NCBI GenBank assembly: GCA_019316985.1
Contig: CP079215.1
Coordinates: 4,464,001-4,528,000, forward strand
Source: Paraniabella defluvii
GTDB lineage: Bacteria > Bacteroidota > Bacteroidia > Chitinophagales > Chitinophagaceae
Length of the DNA stretch: 64,000 nt
Direction: 5' to 3'
Shown: piece by piece, positions 30,744 to 39,758 of the stretch
Layout: each line of letters opens with the position of its first letter
How positions within the stretch are numbered: the first letter of the stretch is position 1
Notes under the pieces: generated by a model
Told to the model about the DNA's origin: nothing
Databases searched by the model: none
What the model saw: the letters and a program-made list of their open reading frames with translations, nothing else
Translations under genes and position numbers: made by a program

Positions 30744-31649
30744 GGTATAAAATATCCTAATGAGCTGCTGTTAGCAGAATGGGTAAAGTTCCACCAAAGG
30801 CCTTTCAACGTTTGGGCGGCAAGATCAGTTCTCCCGTGTCTTAAATGTGTTAAAAGTTGCTTTGGTGTGGCGATAAAAATATAGTAAGCTGAGAACAGGG
30901 CAGTTTTGGGTAAGCTGGCATTTTTCCTGATATACAGCATACGGTTACGCGTCATAAAAAAGCTTTGATTGGGCTGGCCTTGCCTACGCTGATAGATTCT
31001 TTATGGTAAATAACCGCTTTGCCGGTAAACCATATCTTCTTTCCAATACGTTTAAATTTTTCGCACCAGTCCAATTCTTCGTAGTACAAAAATACCGTTC
31101 ATCCATCATTCCCGCCTGATCGAGGTCGGTTCGGCGGCACATTACTGCAGCGCCGTGACAAAAACCTGTTTCGCGGCTATCATTGCTGTATTGACCTGTG
31201 TCGGTTTCTTTTTCACCAATTATACCGTTACGGGCGGTAATGTAGTTCATTGGGGTAAAACCGGCATATTGAATTAATTTTTGTTTTCATGGTATTTGAT
31301 CAGCGGCGATAATAATCCGATTGCGGGATTCTGCTCCATTTCCTTTACCATAGCTTCCAGGAAATCGGCAGTAATTTCGGTGTCGTTATTCAATAAAAGA
31401 ATATAATATCCTTTGGCATTGATAATACCCAGGTTATTGCCTCCTGCGTATCCGAGGTTTTTTGAGGAGTGAATATAGATAAGGCCAGGGTATGCAGCTA
31501 CAAAGTCCGTCATCCTGTTCTCAGCAGGAGCATTATCCACCAGTATTACTTCCACCTCGTTACTATTGGTAAATTTTTTACCGATTTTAAAAATCTATAG
31601 TAACGGCGGGTTGGTTGTAGTTTACCGTTATTATTGATGTTAAGGGCAT
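30740..31649 (-). CDS. Family 2 glycosyltransferase, rhamnosyltransferase-like (frameshifted)
   Basis: About 303 residues. It starts MPLTSIITVNYNQPAVTIDFL at 31649. The GT-A signatures are EVILVDNAPAENRM, SSKNLGYAGGNNLGI and YILLLNNDTEITADFL (the DxD-equivalent NND). GFCHGAAVMCRR and the corrected FLYYEELDWCEKFKRIGKKIW are typical of WbbL-type rhamnosyltransferases. Breaks lie near 31590, 31275 and 31085. Together with the next gene (4-bp overlap) it forms a surface-glycan pair. Confidence 0.78.
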
Positions 31650-31677
31650 TACCTTACGAAGATAAAATCTTTTAGTA

Positions 31678-32267
31678 TCACCGGCCCGCTAAACTTTTTA
31701 AATGCTCATGTAATTCAAGCACCTGCATAATTACAGATGTTTTCCCGTTATTATCGATAACAAAGTTGCAACGCTTCATTTTTTCGGCTTCATCCATTTG
31801 CTTATCCATTCTGGCAATAACAGCTTCCCGGTCAAGTCCTCCTCGCCGAAGCACTCTTTCGATGCGTAGTTCTTTATCAGCCCATACACCTATGGTATAA
31901 TCCAGGTGTTTTTCGCTCCCGCTTTCAAATATCAGCGCTGCTTCCTTAATAGCGTAAGGCCCTTGCTGGCGGGTAAACCAGCTGATAGAATCCTGTATGG
32001 TAACAGGGTGGATAATGGCATTTAATTCGGCAAGGAGCGCAGCATTATCAAACACTTTTGAAGCGAGGTACGCTCGGTCAAGCTTGCCGTGTTGTAGGTG
32101 GCAGCACCAAATCGTTCGGTCAGTTGCTGCCTGATCTGCTGGTTGGCATTCATCAGTTGCCGGGCGGCAGTATCGGCATCGTAAATCGCTATGCCCAGCG
32201 TCAAAAAAATATTGGCAATGGTTGTTTTACCACTGCCAATACCGCCTGTAAGGCCAATTCGTAACAT
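31678..32267 (-). CDS. coaE: Dephospho-CoA kinase (frameshifted near 32055)
   Basis: About 196 residues. Walker A is IGLTGGIGSGKTTIANIF, the lid and CoA-binding parts are YDADTAARQLM and ELNAIIHPVTIQDSI, and RVLRRGGLDREAVIARMDKQM is the arginine-rich lid. NFVIDNNGKTSVIMQV closes the fold. It phosphorylates dephospho-CoA in the last step of CoA synthesis. The gene is essential in nearly all bacteria, so its broken frame points to a sequence error. Confidence 0.88.
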
Positions 32268-32339
32268 ATTGTAAGTTTAATGTTTGTGGTTTAAGGCCGT
32301 TAATGCAACCTTAAATTTAAAACCTTGAACTTTAAAATT

Positions 32340-32672
32340 TTATTTAGCCGGAGTTGTAGCTGCGGGTTTATTGATCTGCGCCGTCCAGTCCATGCTGATG
32401 GCCGATTTTTCAATTTTGATATAATTGCCCGGGCTGATTTCGATGTTTAAAGTGCCATCTTCATTTACCTGCTGAATTTTACCATGTATACCAGCGATAG
32501 TTACTATTTTATCGCCTTTCTGTAATTCTTCGATGAATTTTTTCTGGTTCTTGGCTTTTTTAGCCTGGGGGCGGATAAAGAACAGCCAGAAAACCAGGAC
32601 CATACCTACTAAAAAAATCAATTGAAAAGATCCACCGCCTTGTCCCTGTGCTTGTAAAATGTAATGCATCAT
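32340..32672 (-). CDS. yajC: Preprotein translocase subunit YajC
   Basis: Intact, 110 residues. One N-terminal membrane helix (FQLIFLVGMVLVFWLFFI) followed by the conserved RPQAKKAKNQKKFIEELQKGDKIVTIAGIHGKI and GTLNIEISPGNYIKIEKSAI. It is an accessory subunit of the SecDF-YajC complex in the inner membrane. It lies 24 bp after the DUF1573 gene in the same direction. Confidence 0.9.
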   Translation of the reverse strand: MMHYILQAQGQGGGSFQLIFLVGMVLVFWLFFIRPQAKKAKNQKKFIEELQKGDKIVTIAGIHGKIQQVNEDGTLNIEISPGNYIKIEKSAISMDWTAQINKPAATTPAK

Positions 32673-32695
32673 TATTTATTATACTTTATGAAAAA

Positions 32696-33150
32696 TTATT
32701 TGGTAACGTTCACCCTGAAGGTTAGCGTGTGCTGTGTAAACGGCTTTGTGTTGGCAGTTACCACAACGGTTTTAGTGTGTGAGCCTTCACTTTGTCCTTC
32801 ACTGTTAAACTTCGCAACGATTTTTTCTTCTTTACCAGGTAAAACAGGTTTTCCGGTTTTTCTGCTACTGTACATCCGCAACCGGGTTGTACGCTGGAAA
32901 TGATCAATGGTTTATCTCCTGTATTTTTAACCACGAAAGGAATTTCTACCACCTGGCCGGTTTTTACATCTCCAAGGTCTTTAAATGTAGAATCTACCCA
33001 GGTAACAGTTGTAAAGTTCGATGAGTCTTTTAAGGCTTGTTGTTTTAAAGAATCGCTTAAAGGTGCATCCCCGGCCGTTTTATTGTTGCCGTTACTGTTG
33101 CAGGCCACCAATGCTGCGGCGGCAGAAATAATCAATACTAAACGTTTCAT
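32696..33150 (-). CDS. DUF1573 lipoprotein (frameshifted near 32860)
   Basis: About 151 residues. The signal peptide MKRLVLIISAAAALVAC ends in a lipobox Cys. The DUF1573 domain is an immunoglobulin-like beta-sandwich with FKDLGDVKTGQVVEIPFVVKNTG and ISSVQPGCGCTVAEKPE, completed after the break by PVLPGKEEKIVAKFNSEGQSEGSHTKTVVV and a final strand. Such proteins are abundant in Bacteroidota and of unknown function. It forms a minus-strand run with yajC and coaE. Confidence 0.8.
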
Positions 33151-33259
33151 ATTATCCAGATTGAATTTTTATTTGATTTTGCAGTGCGAATGTAGATCAA
33201 TATTCAAACCCAGCGAAAAATATTGCTTTCAAAATCAGGATTTTCGAAAATCCTTTTCT

Positions 33260-34159
33260 TTAGCTTCCTTCTTCCACCAGTTCTTTATGAATATTATCCA
33301 GGATACCATTTACAAAATGGCCGCTTTGAGTGGTACTGTAATCCTTAGCCAGGTCAATGTATTCGTTGATGGTTACTTTGGGAGGTATAGTGTCAAAATA
33401 TAAAAACTCAGCCACGCCCAGCTTCATCAGCACCATATCCAGTAAAGCGATACGCTCCGGATCCCAGTTTTTTAGCTTGGGAGTAATAAGGGTGAGGAGG
33501 TAATCTTCCTTGTCAATTACTGTCTTTAATAAATTAACAGCAAACTGTTCTTTGTCGGGGGTGATAATTTGCTGGAAAGCTGTTGCCTGGGGTTTACGTA
33601 TAAAAGCGGCAACGCTTTGCACAATCATTTCTCCGTCGTCATCCCAGTTGCTGAAGATCTCTTCAATGTGAGCAACAAATTCTTCGTTGTTCAGCATCAG
33701 GTCGTTAAATATATATTCGAATATTTTCCGGTCTTCCTGCAGGCTTTGCTGATGGATACCGGTGTAGTGTAAATATTGCTGCGAAGCAGTAAGCTGTGTA
33801 TAAATTTTTTTGACGAGCTCTTCATCGATCAGGTGTTCTGGTTTTTCATTTTTAAAAGCAATCTTAACCTCGTTCAGGTCTAATATTTGCCAAAGCAGGT
33901 TACTGCCTGCCAGCTTCGTGTTTACGTTCAGATCTTTTTCGCTCGGTATATATTTATGCGACTTGCGGTAAGCATCTTTCTCGGCGTAGCGGGCTACTTC
34001 CGTTAAAAAATGCACCACGTATACCATTAAGGAGCGGGTTTGGTTGAAATGTTGTTTAAGCGTTTTTTGAGGATCAAGGGGTTTGTCGGTATCCAGACTG
34101 GAGGTGTACGAATAAAGGGTTTGCATCACTTTTACCCTTATGTTTCTTCTGCTAATCAT
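33260..34159 (-). CDS. nusB: Transcription antitermination factor NusB, long Bacteroidota form
   Basis: Intact, 299 residues. The N-terminal MISRRNIRVKVMQTLYSY and C-terminal WDPERIALLDMVLMKLGVAEFLYFDTIPPKVTINEYIDLAKDYSTTQSGHFVNGILDNI form the NusB RNA-binding fold. About 150 residues of extra helical sequence lie between them, usual in this phylum (E. coli NusB has 139). It joins the rRNA antitermination complex with NusE. A repeat-rich spacer separates it from the divergent groES. Confidence 0.9.
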   Translation of the reverse strand: MISRRNIRVKVMQTLYSYTSSLDTDKPLDPQKTLKQHFNQTRSLMVYVVHFLTEVARYAEKDAYRKSHKYIPSEKDLNVNTKLAGSNLLWQILDLNEVKIAFKNEKPEHLIDEELVKKIYTQLTASQQYLHYTGIHQQSLQEDRKIFEYIFNDLMLNNEEFVAHIEEIFSNWDDDGEMIVQSVAAFIRKPQATAFQQIITPDKEQFAVNLLKTVIDKEDYLLTLITPKLKNWDPERIALLDMVLMKLGVAEFLYFDTIPPKVTINEYIDLAKDYSTTQSGHFVNGILDNIHKELVEEGS

Positions 34160-34203
34160 TGAATCAAGAACTATTTTGAACCGGCGAAGATAAGGTTTTT
34201 ATC

Positions 34204-34545
34204 AGTTGACAGGCTGAAAAGTTGTTAGTTGACAGGGAGGAGGGTGACAGGTTGATAAGTTGATAGGTTAACTGGTGGTGGTGCTGAGCGGGTAAGAGGT
34301 TGATAAGGCGAGGAGGATTAATGAGGTAGGGAAGGTTAACTGGTTGATTAGTTGGGGTGAGAATTGATAGGTAAAGCTATGCCCGTATTGCAACGAACCT
34401 TGTCAACCAATAAACCAGTCAGCATATCAACTTTATCCTTGCCAACCTGTCAACCTTTAAGTCAGTTAATTCATTCTCCAATCACCTGGCATTGCCATCT
34501 TGTCACTCATGGTAGAAGCGGGTCCTTAACCTGTCATCAAACTGA
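34204..34545. repeat. Large degenerate palindromic repeat region
   Basis: The left half (34204-34375) is built of degenerate GTTGATA/GTTGACA units. The right half (from about 34390) carries their inverted complements (CTTGTCAACC, TATCAACTTT, CCTGTCAACC). Strand composition switches from purine/T-rich to C/A-rich at about 34380. No gene is present in this spacer between nusB and groES. Confidence 0.6.
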
Positions 34546-34584
34546 AAAAATTTCATGTTTCTCAACCGTGGCATATTATTTAGG

Positions 34585-34592
34585 TACATTTG
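34585..34592 (+). promoter_or_regulatory. Putative groESL promoter -7 element
   Basis: TACATTTG is an exact match to the Bacteroidota -7 consensus TAnnTTTG, 65 bp upstream of the groES ATG. The -33 TTTG is only weakly matched by TTTC upstream. Transcription would start near 34600, leaving a leader of about 57 nt. Confidence 0.45.
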
Positions 34593-34604
34593 CCAACCAT
34601 AAAA

Positions 34605-34625
34605 AGTGTTTGCTATATAAACACT
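34605..34625 (+). promoter_or_regulatory. Inverted repeat in the groESL leader
   Basis: AGTGTTT (34605-34611) and AAACACT (34619-34625) are exact inverted complements with a 7-nt spacer. It lies just after the predicted start point, where CIRCE lies in HrcA-regulated operons, but it does not match the CIRCE consensus. A role as an operator or RNA hairpin is inferred. Confidence 0.4.
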
Positions 34626-34656
34626 ATTAACAATCAAATTTTTAAAAAGATAAACA

Positions 34657-34936
34657 ATGGCTAAAAAATCGACTGTTACCCCTTTGCATGACAGGGTAAT
34701 CGTAAAACCAGCAGCAGCTGAAGAAAAAACAGCAGGCGGTATCATTATTCCGGATACAGCAAAGAAAAACCACAACGCGGTACTGTAATTGCGGCGGGTC
34801 CTGGTAAAAAGACGAACCGGTTACTGTTAAAGCCGGCGATACTGTATTGTACGGCAAATATGCCGGAACCGAAATCCAGATCGAAGGTCAGGATCTTTTA
34901 ATTATGCGTGAAAGCGACATCCTCGCTATCGTTTAA
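34657..34936 (+). CDS. groES: Co-chaperonin GroES (two frameshifts)
   Basis: About 93 residues. [29 protein letters not shown] includes the mobile loop with GGIIIP. The frame then breaks twice, near 34760 and 34810, each restored by adding one A to an A run. This gives [16 protein letters not shown] and [22 protein letters not shown] to the end, [12 protein letters not shown]. It caps the GroEL ring. It is the first gene of the groES-groEL operon. Confidence 0.9.
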
Positions 34937-34937
34937 T

Positions 34938-35018
34938 GTAAAATAATAAATGTAAAATGATGAATATAAATTACGTATCATTCTGCATTTAATATTTAGT
35001 ATTCAATATTTTAAATTT
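34938..35018. repeat. A/T-rich heptad inverted repeat between groES and groEL
   Basis: The left arm reads AATAATA, AATGTAA, AATGATG, AATATAA. The right arm, read on the opposite strand, gives AATATTG, AATACTA, AATATTA, AATGCAG, AATGATA. Both arms are 7-nt-phased and face each other around TTACGTATC. It occupies the whole 91-bp groES-groEL spacer. Confidence 0.55.
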
Positions 35019-35027
35019 TAAATAGAG

Positions 35028-36665
35028 ATGGCAAAACAATTACACTTCAATATAGAAGCGAGAAATAAAATGAAAAAAGGCGTTGACGCTTTAGCTAACG
35101 CTGTAAAAGTAACCCTGGGTCCTAAAGGCCGTAACGTGGTTATCGAGAAAAAATTTGGTGCTCCCGCTGTAACTAAAGATGGTGTTACAGTAGCAAAAGA
35201 AATCGAACTGGAAGATGCAATTGAGAACATGGGTGCTCAGATGGTGAAAGAAGTAGCTTCTAAAACCGCCGATATTGCGGGTGATGGTACTACAACTGCA
35301 ACCGTATTAGCCCAGGCTATTATTAGCGAAGGTTTGAAAATGGTAGCTGCAGGTGCTAACCCAATGGACCTGAAGCGCGGTATTGATAAAGCGGTTTCCT
35401 GGTGGTAGAAAACCTGAAAGCGCAAAGCCAGACTGTAGGTAGCGATAGCAAAAAAATTAAACAAGTAGCTTCTATTTCTGCTAATAACGATGAGCAGATC
35501 GGCGACCTGATTGCCCAGGCTTTTGGTAAAGTAGGTAAGGAGGGTGTAATTACTGTAGAAGAGGCAAAGGTACTGATACTACTGTAGATGTAGTAGAAGG
35601 TATGCAGTTCGATCGTGGTTATATCTCTCCTTATTTCGTTACCAACAGCGAAAAAATGGAAGCAGAATTGCAAAGCCCTTATATCCTGATCTACGATAAG
35701 AAGATCAGTGCTATGAAAGATATTTTGTCTATCCTTGAAAAAGTAGCTCAAAGCGGCCGTCCTTTGGTGATTATTGCTGAAGATTTAGAAGGTGAAGCGC
35801 TGGCTACCCTGGTAGTAAATAAACTGCGCGGTACACTGAAAGTAGCTGCTGTTAAAGCTCCAGGCTTTGGCGACAGAAGAAAAGAAATGTTGCAGGACAT
35901 CGCTATCTTAACCGGTGGTACGGTGATTTCTGAAGATATGGGCCACAAATTAGAAGGTGCTGATATTGCTGCATTAGGTCAGGCCGCTTCTATCACTATC
36001 GATAAAGACAATACGATTATCGTAGGTGGTAAAGGTAAAAAAGCAGACATTACAGGTCGCGTAAACCAGATCAAAGCTCAGATCGAAACAACTACATCTG
36101 ATTATGATAAAGAAAAACTACAGGAGCGTTTAGCTAAATTAAGCGGTGGTGTTGCTGTATTATATGTTGGTGCTGCTACTGAGGTTGAAATGAAAGAGAA
36201 AAAGACCGTGTAGACGATGCGTTACATGCAACCCGTGCGGCTGTTGAAGAAGGTATCGTACCTGGTGGTGGCGTTGCTTATATCCGCGCTGTAGCCTCTT
36301 TGGATGTTAAAGTAAAAGGACAGATCGAAGATGAGCAAACCGGTATGGCTATCGTAAAACGTGCTTTAGAAGCGCCTATCCGTACTTTAACGGATAATGC
36401 AGGCATCGACGGCTCTATCGTTGTTCAAAAAATTAAAGACGGTGCTGGCGACTTCGGTTTCAATGCAAGAACAGAAACTTACGAAAACCTGTTCAAAGCC
36501 GGTGTTATCGATCCAACTAAAGTAAGCCGTGTTGCTTTGGAAAATGCAGCGTCTATTGCAGGTATGTTATTAACTACCGAGTGTGTAATTGCTGATAAAC
36601 CAGAACCTAAATCAGCGGCTCCTGCAATGCCAGGTGGTCCTGATATGGGTGGTATGGGCTATTAA
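35028..36665 (+). CDS. groEL: Chaperonin GroEL (three frameshifts)
   Basis: About 546 residues, full length. Visible blocks: [19 protein letters not shown], the ATP site [78 protein letters not shown], and [16 protein letters not shown]. The C-terminus is the usual glycine/methionine tail, [10 protein letters not shown]. Breaks lie near 35395, 35570 and 36208. All three fall in strictly conserved sequence with the protein continuing unchanged on the other side, the clearest sign that these are sequence errors. A strong terminator follows. Confidence 0.93.
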
Positions 36666-36722
36666 TTTAGTTGATAGTATTAATATGACGGTTGATAGTT
36701 GTTGGCCGTTAAAGATAAAAAG

Positions 36723-36753
36723 TCCCGCTTCGGTTTCGAGGCGGGATTTTTTT
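36723..36753 (+). terminator. Rho-independent terminator of groESL
   Basis: TCCCGCTTCG (36723-36732) pairs with CGAGGCGGGA (36737-36746), with one G-T wobble and a GTTT loop, followed by T7 (36747-36753). It lies 58 bp after the groEL stop. Confidence 0.88.
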
Positions 36754-37496
36754 GCGGCGATTAAACCCATAGACATTATCAACGCGAACCACTTTCGGCC
36801 TGGTATTCAATAATAAACAATACCAGCTTTTAATCTATAACAGGTAGTAGTCTACCGAATACACGACGATGAATTATTAACACCACAGGCCTTCACATAA
36901 TAAATAGGCCCTTTCATCTGGTTAATTACCCTGTTGGACGAATAACGCTCTTATATAAATTTTACCCTATATATTTTTACAATGGTTTAGAGGGCCAGAG
37001 TGGGTAACGGCACCTTTTCAGGTACGGTTGACCCCTCTTTTTTTGTTAGCCTGAAACAATTGCAAAGAAGTACCGCGCCGGGTTCATATAAAAGGATACG
37101 TTTCATTATAATAGGGTGGAACCTTTTTACCCTTGTATTTTCTAAGGTATCCAGGAAAGGTCTTTTGATCCTCGTAAGTGGAGAAGGATGGCTATAGTTG
37201 ATCCTGCCTGTGGTTGTATTTTAGGAGTAAAAATACCAGGCTGGTAAAGAGGCTTAAGATCATTAATGTATTCATTTACAGAGAGTATTATAACGAATAG
37301 ACCCCTGTGGAAACAGGGGTCGCAACCAAAACTAACTGCTTATGAGAAAATCTTTATATAGGATAATTATTGTAAACTATTTTCTATTTATTAAGCAATA
37401 ACTATGCCGTTTTCGTGTTTTCAAAGTACTTGTTTTAAAAAATATTCACCAATGCTATTTCAGTTTATTAGGATAGCTCGCAGGTAAAAAAGTCAT
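36754..37496. other. Gene-poor spacer with no supported gene
   Basis: Frames here are short and lack coding character. The longest (37000-37197, plus) resembles no family. A minus-strand frame starting at 37275 could encode a 27-residue hydrophobic peptide (MNTLMILSLFTSLVFLLL...). A plus-strand frame at 37342 could encode 19 residues (MRKSLYRIIIVNYFLFIKQ). Both are too short to support. The one clear structure is the hairpin at 37300-37321. Confidence 0.5.
37300..37321. other. Perfect hairpin with GGAA tetraloop
   Basis: GACCCCTGT (37300-37308), GGAA, ACAGGGGTC (37313-37321) form a 9-bp perfect stem closed by a GNRA tetraloop. There is no T run on either side, so it is not a standard terminator. 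It is 20 bp before a short plus-strand ATG frame at 37342. Confidence 0.5.
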
Positions 37497-37952
37497 CTAC
37501 TTTCTTTTCTTGCCCATTGCTAAAAACAACAGACCGCTTACAGCAAGTAACGCCGCTGCGGCAATATACCTGCGTCGGTCGTTTATACTGCATACCAACC
37601 GATGCTTCTGCTTATGTATTTCGCTTACCTTTCTTATAAATTCAGAAACATTCGCATCATCATACGCCCCGTACGCATCAATTAATGTGCCCTTACTACC
37701 ATCAACCGTGCTGATTAAATAAAGAATAGAATTGTCTCCCGGATCGCTTTCTCCTTCAAACCGGTAAAAATCGTCCACACTTACCTCGTCGGGATCATAA
37801 TACTGATCTTTGCTGTTCCACAGCATTCCGTTGGGTTTTACCCTGAAGTCGGTGTTATAACCTTTCTTGATAGCATGGTTGACCGAATCTGATAAAGTAG
37901 ACATTTTTTCGGAAGACGTATCTTCATGGAGCTGGCTCGTGTTTGTGTTCAT
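37497..37952 (-). CDS. Small stress-type protein with C-terminal membrane anchor, 151 aa
   Basis: Intact. Residues 20-115 (VNHAIKKGYNTDFRVKPNGMLWNS, YYDPDEVSVDDFYRFEGESDPGDNSILYLI, GSKGTLIDAYGAYDD) match a short soluble family common in Bacteroidota. Database entries for it are often labelled phosphoribosylpyrophosphate synthetase, but it has no PRPP-synthetase catalytic motifs, so that label is probably wrong. The C-terminal RRRYIAAAALLAVSGLLFLAMGKKRK adds a single membrane helix flanked by basic residues, suggesting a tail-anchored version. Confidence 0.6.
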   Translation of the reverse strand: MNTNTSQLHEDTSSEKMSTLSDSVNHAIKKGYNTDFRVKPNGMLWNSKDQYYDPDEVSVDDFYRFEGESDPGDNSILYLISTVDGSKGTLIDAYGAYDDANVSEFIRKVSEIHKQKHRLVCSINDRRRYIAAAALLAVSGLLFLAMGKKRK

Positions 37953-38037
37953 AACAATAATTTAGCGATCTTTAAATACGATTAAATGAGTTCAAAAATT
38001 CTGCCGTTTTAGTAGTGTATCAGTAATTAATCAATCC

Positions 38038-38717
38038 TTAAGAATAAGCGTTGTCAGCCTCCCCGGTTTCCGAATGGGGAGCATCAACGGGCTTCGACTC
38101 GGGCGAACCTTTCTGTCGAAGCCAGATCGATAAAATAACGATGGACGCTACACTTAAGAATTCACTCTGCCAGTTTTGAAAAGACTCAAACCAAAAGCCG
38201 CTATCCCCTATATATTTATTCCAGGATACGGTAGGTAATCCTTCCTCCAGCTGCTCTTCATTATGATTCTTAAGGCTGCCGTAAAAGTGAAGCGAGAATG
38301 ACACCAGGAATAATAAAGTAAAGGCGATGCTTAAAGAGTGATTGTACAGCTTTAGCCATATACCGCCTTTTCTTACCGGGAGGGAGCGCCTGGCTGGGGT
38401 TGCGGCTCCCTGTCAACGGCCTCTTCTTTATCCGGGTCTTTGGATTCGGACGATCCAACCTGGAACAGCTTAATAGTAAGCAATACATACAGGGCCATTT
38501 GAAGGAATTCGCTTTCCCAGTTTTCAAAAGTAGCCTGTATAAAATGGCCGCTTTGAAAATATGCCCATGCATTCAGCTTTGGCTCGCCATTAAGGACGAG
38601 TTCATTGTTCTTGTCTGACCAGCCCGTTAAAAATTGACCAGCCAGTGAAAAAAGCATGAGCAGAAGAAGGGCAATGCTCAGCCCGTTTCTCTTCAAAAAG
38701 GAATGTTTTGATGCCAT
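38038..38717 (-). CDS. DUF6766 membrane protein with two internal repeats (frameshifted near 38372)
   Basis: About 226 residues from MASKHSFLKRNGLSIALLLL at 38717. Two homologous halves each have a membrane helix, a periplasmic loop, the motif ENWESEFLQMALYVLL or QNWQSEFLSVASIVIL, a second helix, and a C-terminal SSESKDPD or SPESKPVD segment. One missing base between the halves splits the frame. The family occurs with catalase, DUF892 and similar stress genes. Start lies 3 bp after the CinA stop, so the two are co-transcribed. Confidence 0.75.
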
Positions 38718-38719
38718 AG

Positions 38720-39228
38720 TTAATGATTCGTGTTGGATAAAATGCCGGCCAGTAGTTGAATACTCATTTGAGCGAATTCCCATTGTGCTGCCGGGCCTTT
38801 GCTATGCGGCAACAGCTTTTCGTTGATCAGTAGCTCTCCATTCCTGATAACACTTACATATGCCATTACCTCGTGGATGCCTTCTTCTGGAACCGGCGTA
38901 GCAAAGCCGGTAATACCTATACCGATCTGCGACCTGAAAAGAGCGCAGGCAGACCGGGCCAGTTGAGTGCTAAGTTCGCTGCTTACTCCTTTTACTTTTT
39001 CTGCATATACCGGGTCGGCTTTTAAGTGAATGGCTTTCTGCGCCGAATTATAAACAGTAATGCCTCCTGATAAATTTTCTGTGCTTCGGCAGCAGTACTC
39101 AACATAAATTGTATAGCGCCCGAGGTAACACTTTCTGCTGTAGCAATGGTTTCGCCATTTTCGATACAGAATTTTTTTATACGTTCTATTGGGTCGCTAA
39201 GGCTTTGGGGAATAAGTTCGCTGTTCAT
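38720..39228 (-). CDS. CinA-family protein, PncC-type nicotinamide-nucleotide amidase (frameshifted near 39055)
   Basis: About 170 residues. GETIATAESVTSGAIQFMLSTA is the CinA C-terminal active-site block (Ser-Thr-Gly-type pocket). After the break it continues GGITVYNSAQKAIHLKADP, VSSELSTQLARSACALFRSQIGIGITGFA, as in stand-alone PncC proteins. It deamidates nicotinamide mononucleotide in NAD salvage. The start at 39228 follows ATG AAC AGC GAA; codons further upstream lack homology. Co-transcribed with the DUF6766 gene. Confidence 0.78.
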
Positions 39229-39357
39229 AGAAATAATGCAGACAATTTTAATACCAATCCCTGATAGCAGAAACGGGAGATCATTTTCTTCTACCTCAGG
39301 CATAAATTTTGGCGGAATAATACTGATATGATTTATTAGCAGAAGAACAATAATATT

Positions 39358-39558
39358 ATGCCTTCTTCAGTTATTGCCGGTTATAGTTATAATAAAGAGG
39401 AGCAGGTACTTCGTATCGTATTTGTATCGGGAATGGTATACCTGTATAAAAAAGTGCCCGCATCGGTATTTGAAGCGTTTAAACGCTCTGGTAGTAAAGG
39501 CATTTATTTCAACCAGTTTATAAAGAACCGGTTTTTATTTGAAAGGGTAGACGATTGA
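39358..39558 (+). CDS. KTSC-domain protein, 66 aa
   Basis: Intact. The whole protein is one KTSC domain: MPSSVIAGYSYNKEEQVLRIVF, GMVYLYKKVPASVFEAF, and RSGSKGIYFNQFIKNRFLFERV with the K-S-G segment that names the family. These small domains are thought to bind nucleic acid or protein; function is unproven. The TGA at 39556-39558 is inside the CGATTGAA that flanks the downstream repeat element. Confidence 0.8.
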   Translation: MPSSVIAGYSYNKEEQVLRIVFVSGMVYLYKKVPASVFEAFKRSGSKGIYFNQFIKNRFLFERVDD

Positions 39559-39564
39559 ATGGGT

Positions 39565-39718
39565 GCATTCCTAATTGTCGTTCCAAACAAATACCCTTAT
39601 CATACGTCACCCTGAGCGAAGTTGAAGGGGCTCTTTCTATATTCACGAGATGCCTCCCCGCCCGTACCGGCATGGGCCGGCGCTACGGTCGGCAGGCGAT
39701 AGCGGCCATTGGGAATGC
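39565..39718 (-). mobile_element. MITE-like non-coding element, copy B (154 bp), inverted relative to copy A
   Basis: Ends are GCATTCCTAATTGTC (39565-39579) and GGCCATTGGGAATGC (39704-39718), matching those of copy A with one and two substitutions. The interior carries TCACCCTGAGCGAAG, TATTCACGAGATGCCTCC and CCGCCCGTACCGG. An 8-bp direct repeat, CGATTGAA, flanks it at 39552-39559 and 39723-39730 and may be a target-site duplication. The left copy overlaps the stop codon of the KTSC gene. Confidence 0.7.
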
Positions 39719-39758
39719 GCCGCGATTGAAAGGTGTAATGAAACCATACAGATTGTAC

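Noticed and set aside
30339..30884. Plus-strand frame of 181 codons
   Set aside because: Antisense to two glycosyltransferase genes with clear GT-A motifs.
34605..34625. CIRCE element
   Set aside because: Half-sites AGTGTTT/AAACACT do not match TTAGCACTC/GAGTGCTAA and the spacer is 7, not 9.
37000..37197. Plus-strand frame of 65 codons
   Set aside because: Non-coding composition in a gene-poor spacer.
37497..37952. Phosphoribosylpyrophosphate synthetase
   Set aside because: Database label for this short family; none of the enzyme's catalytic or PRPP motifs is present.
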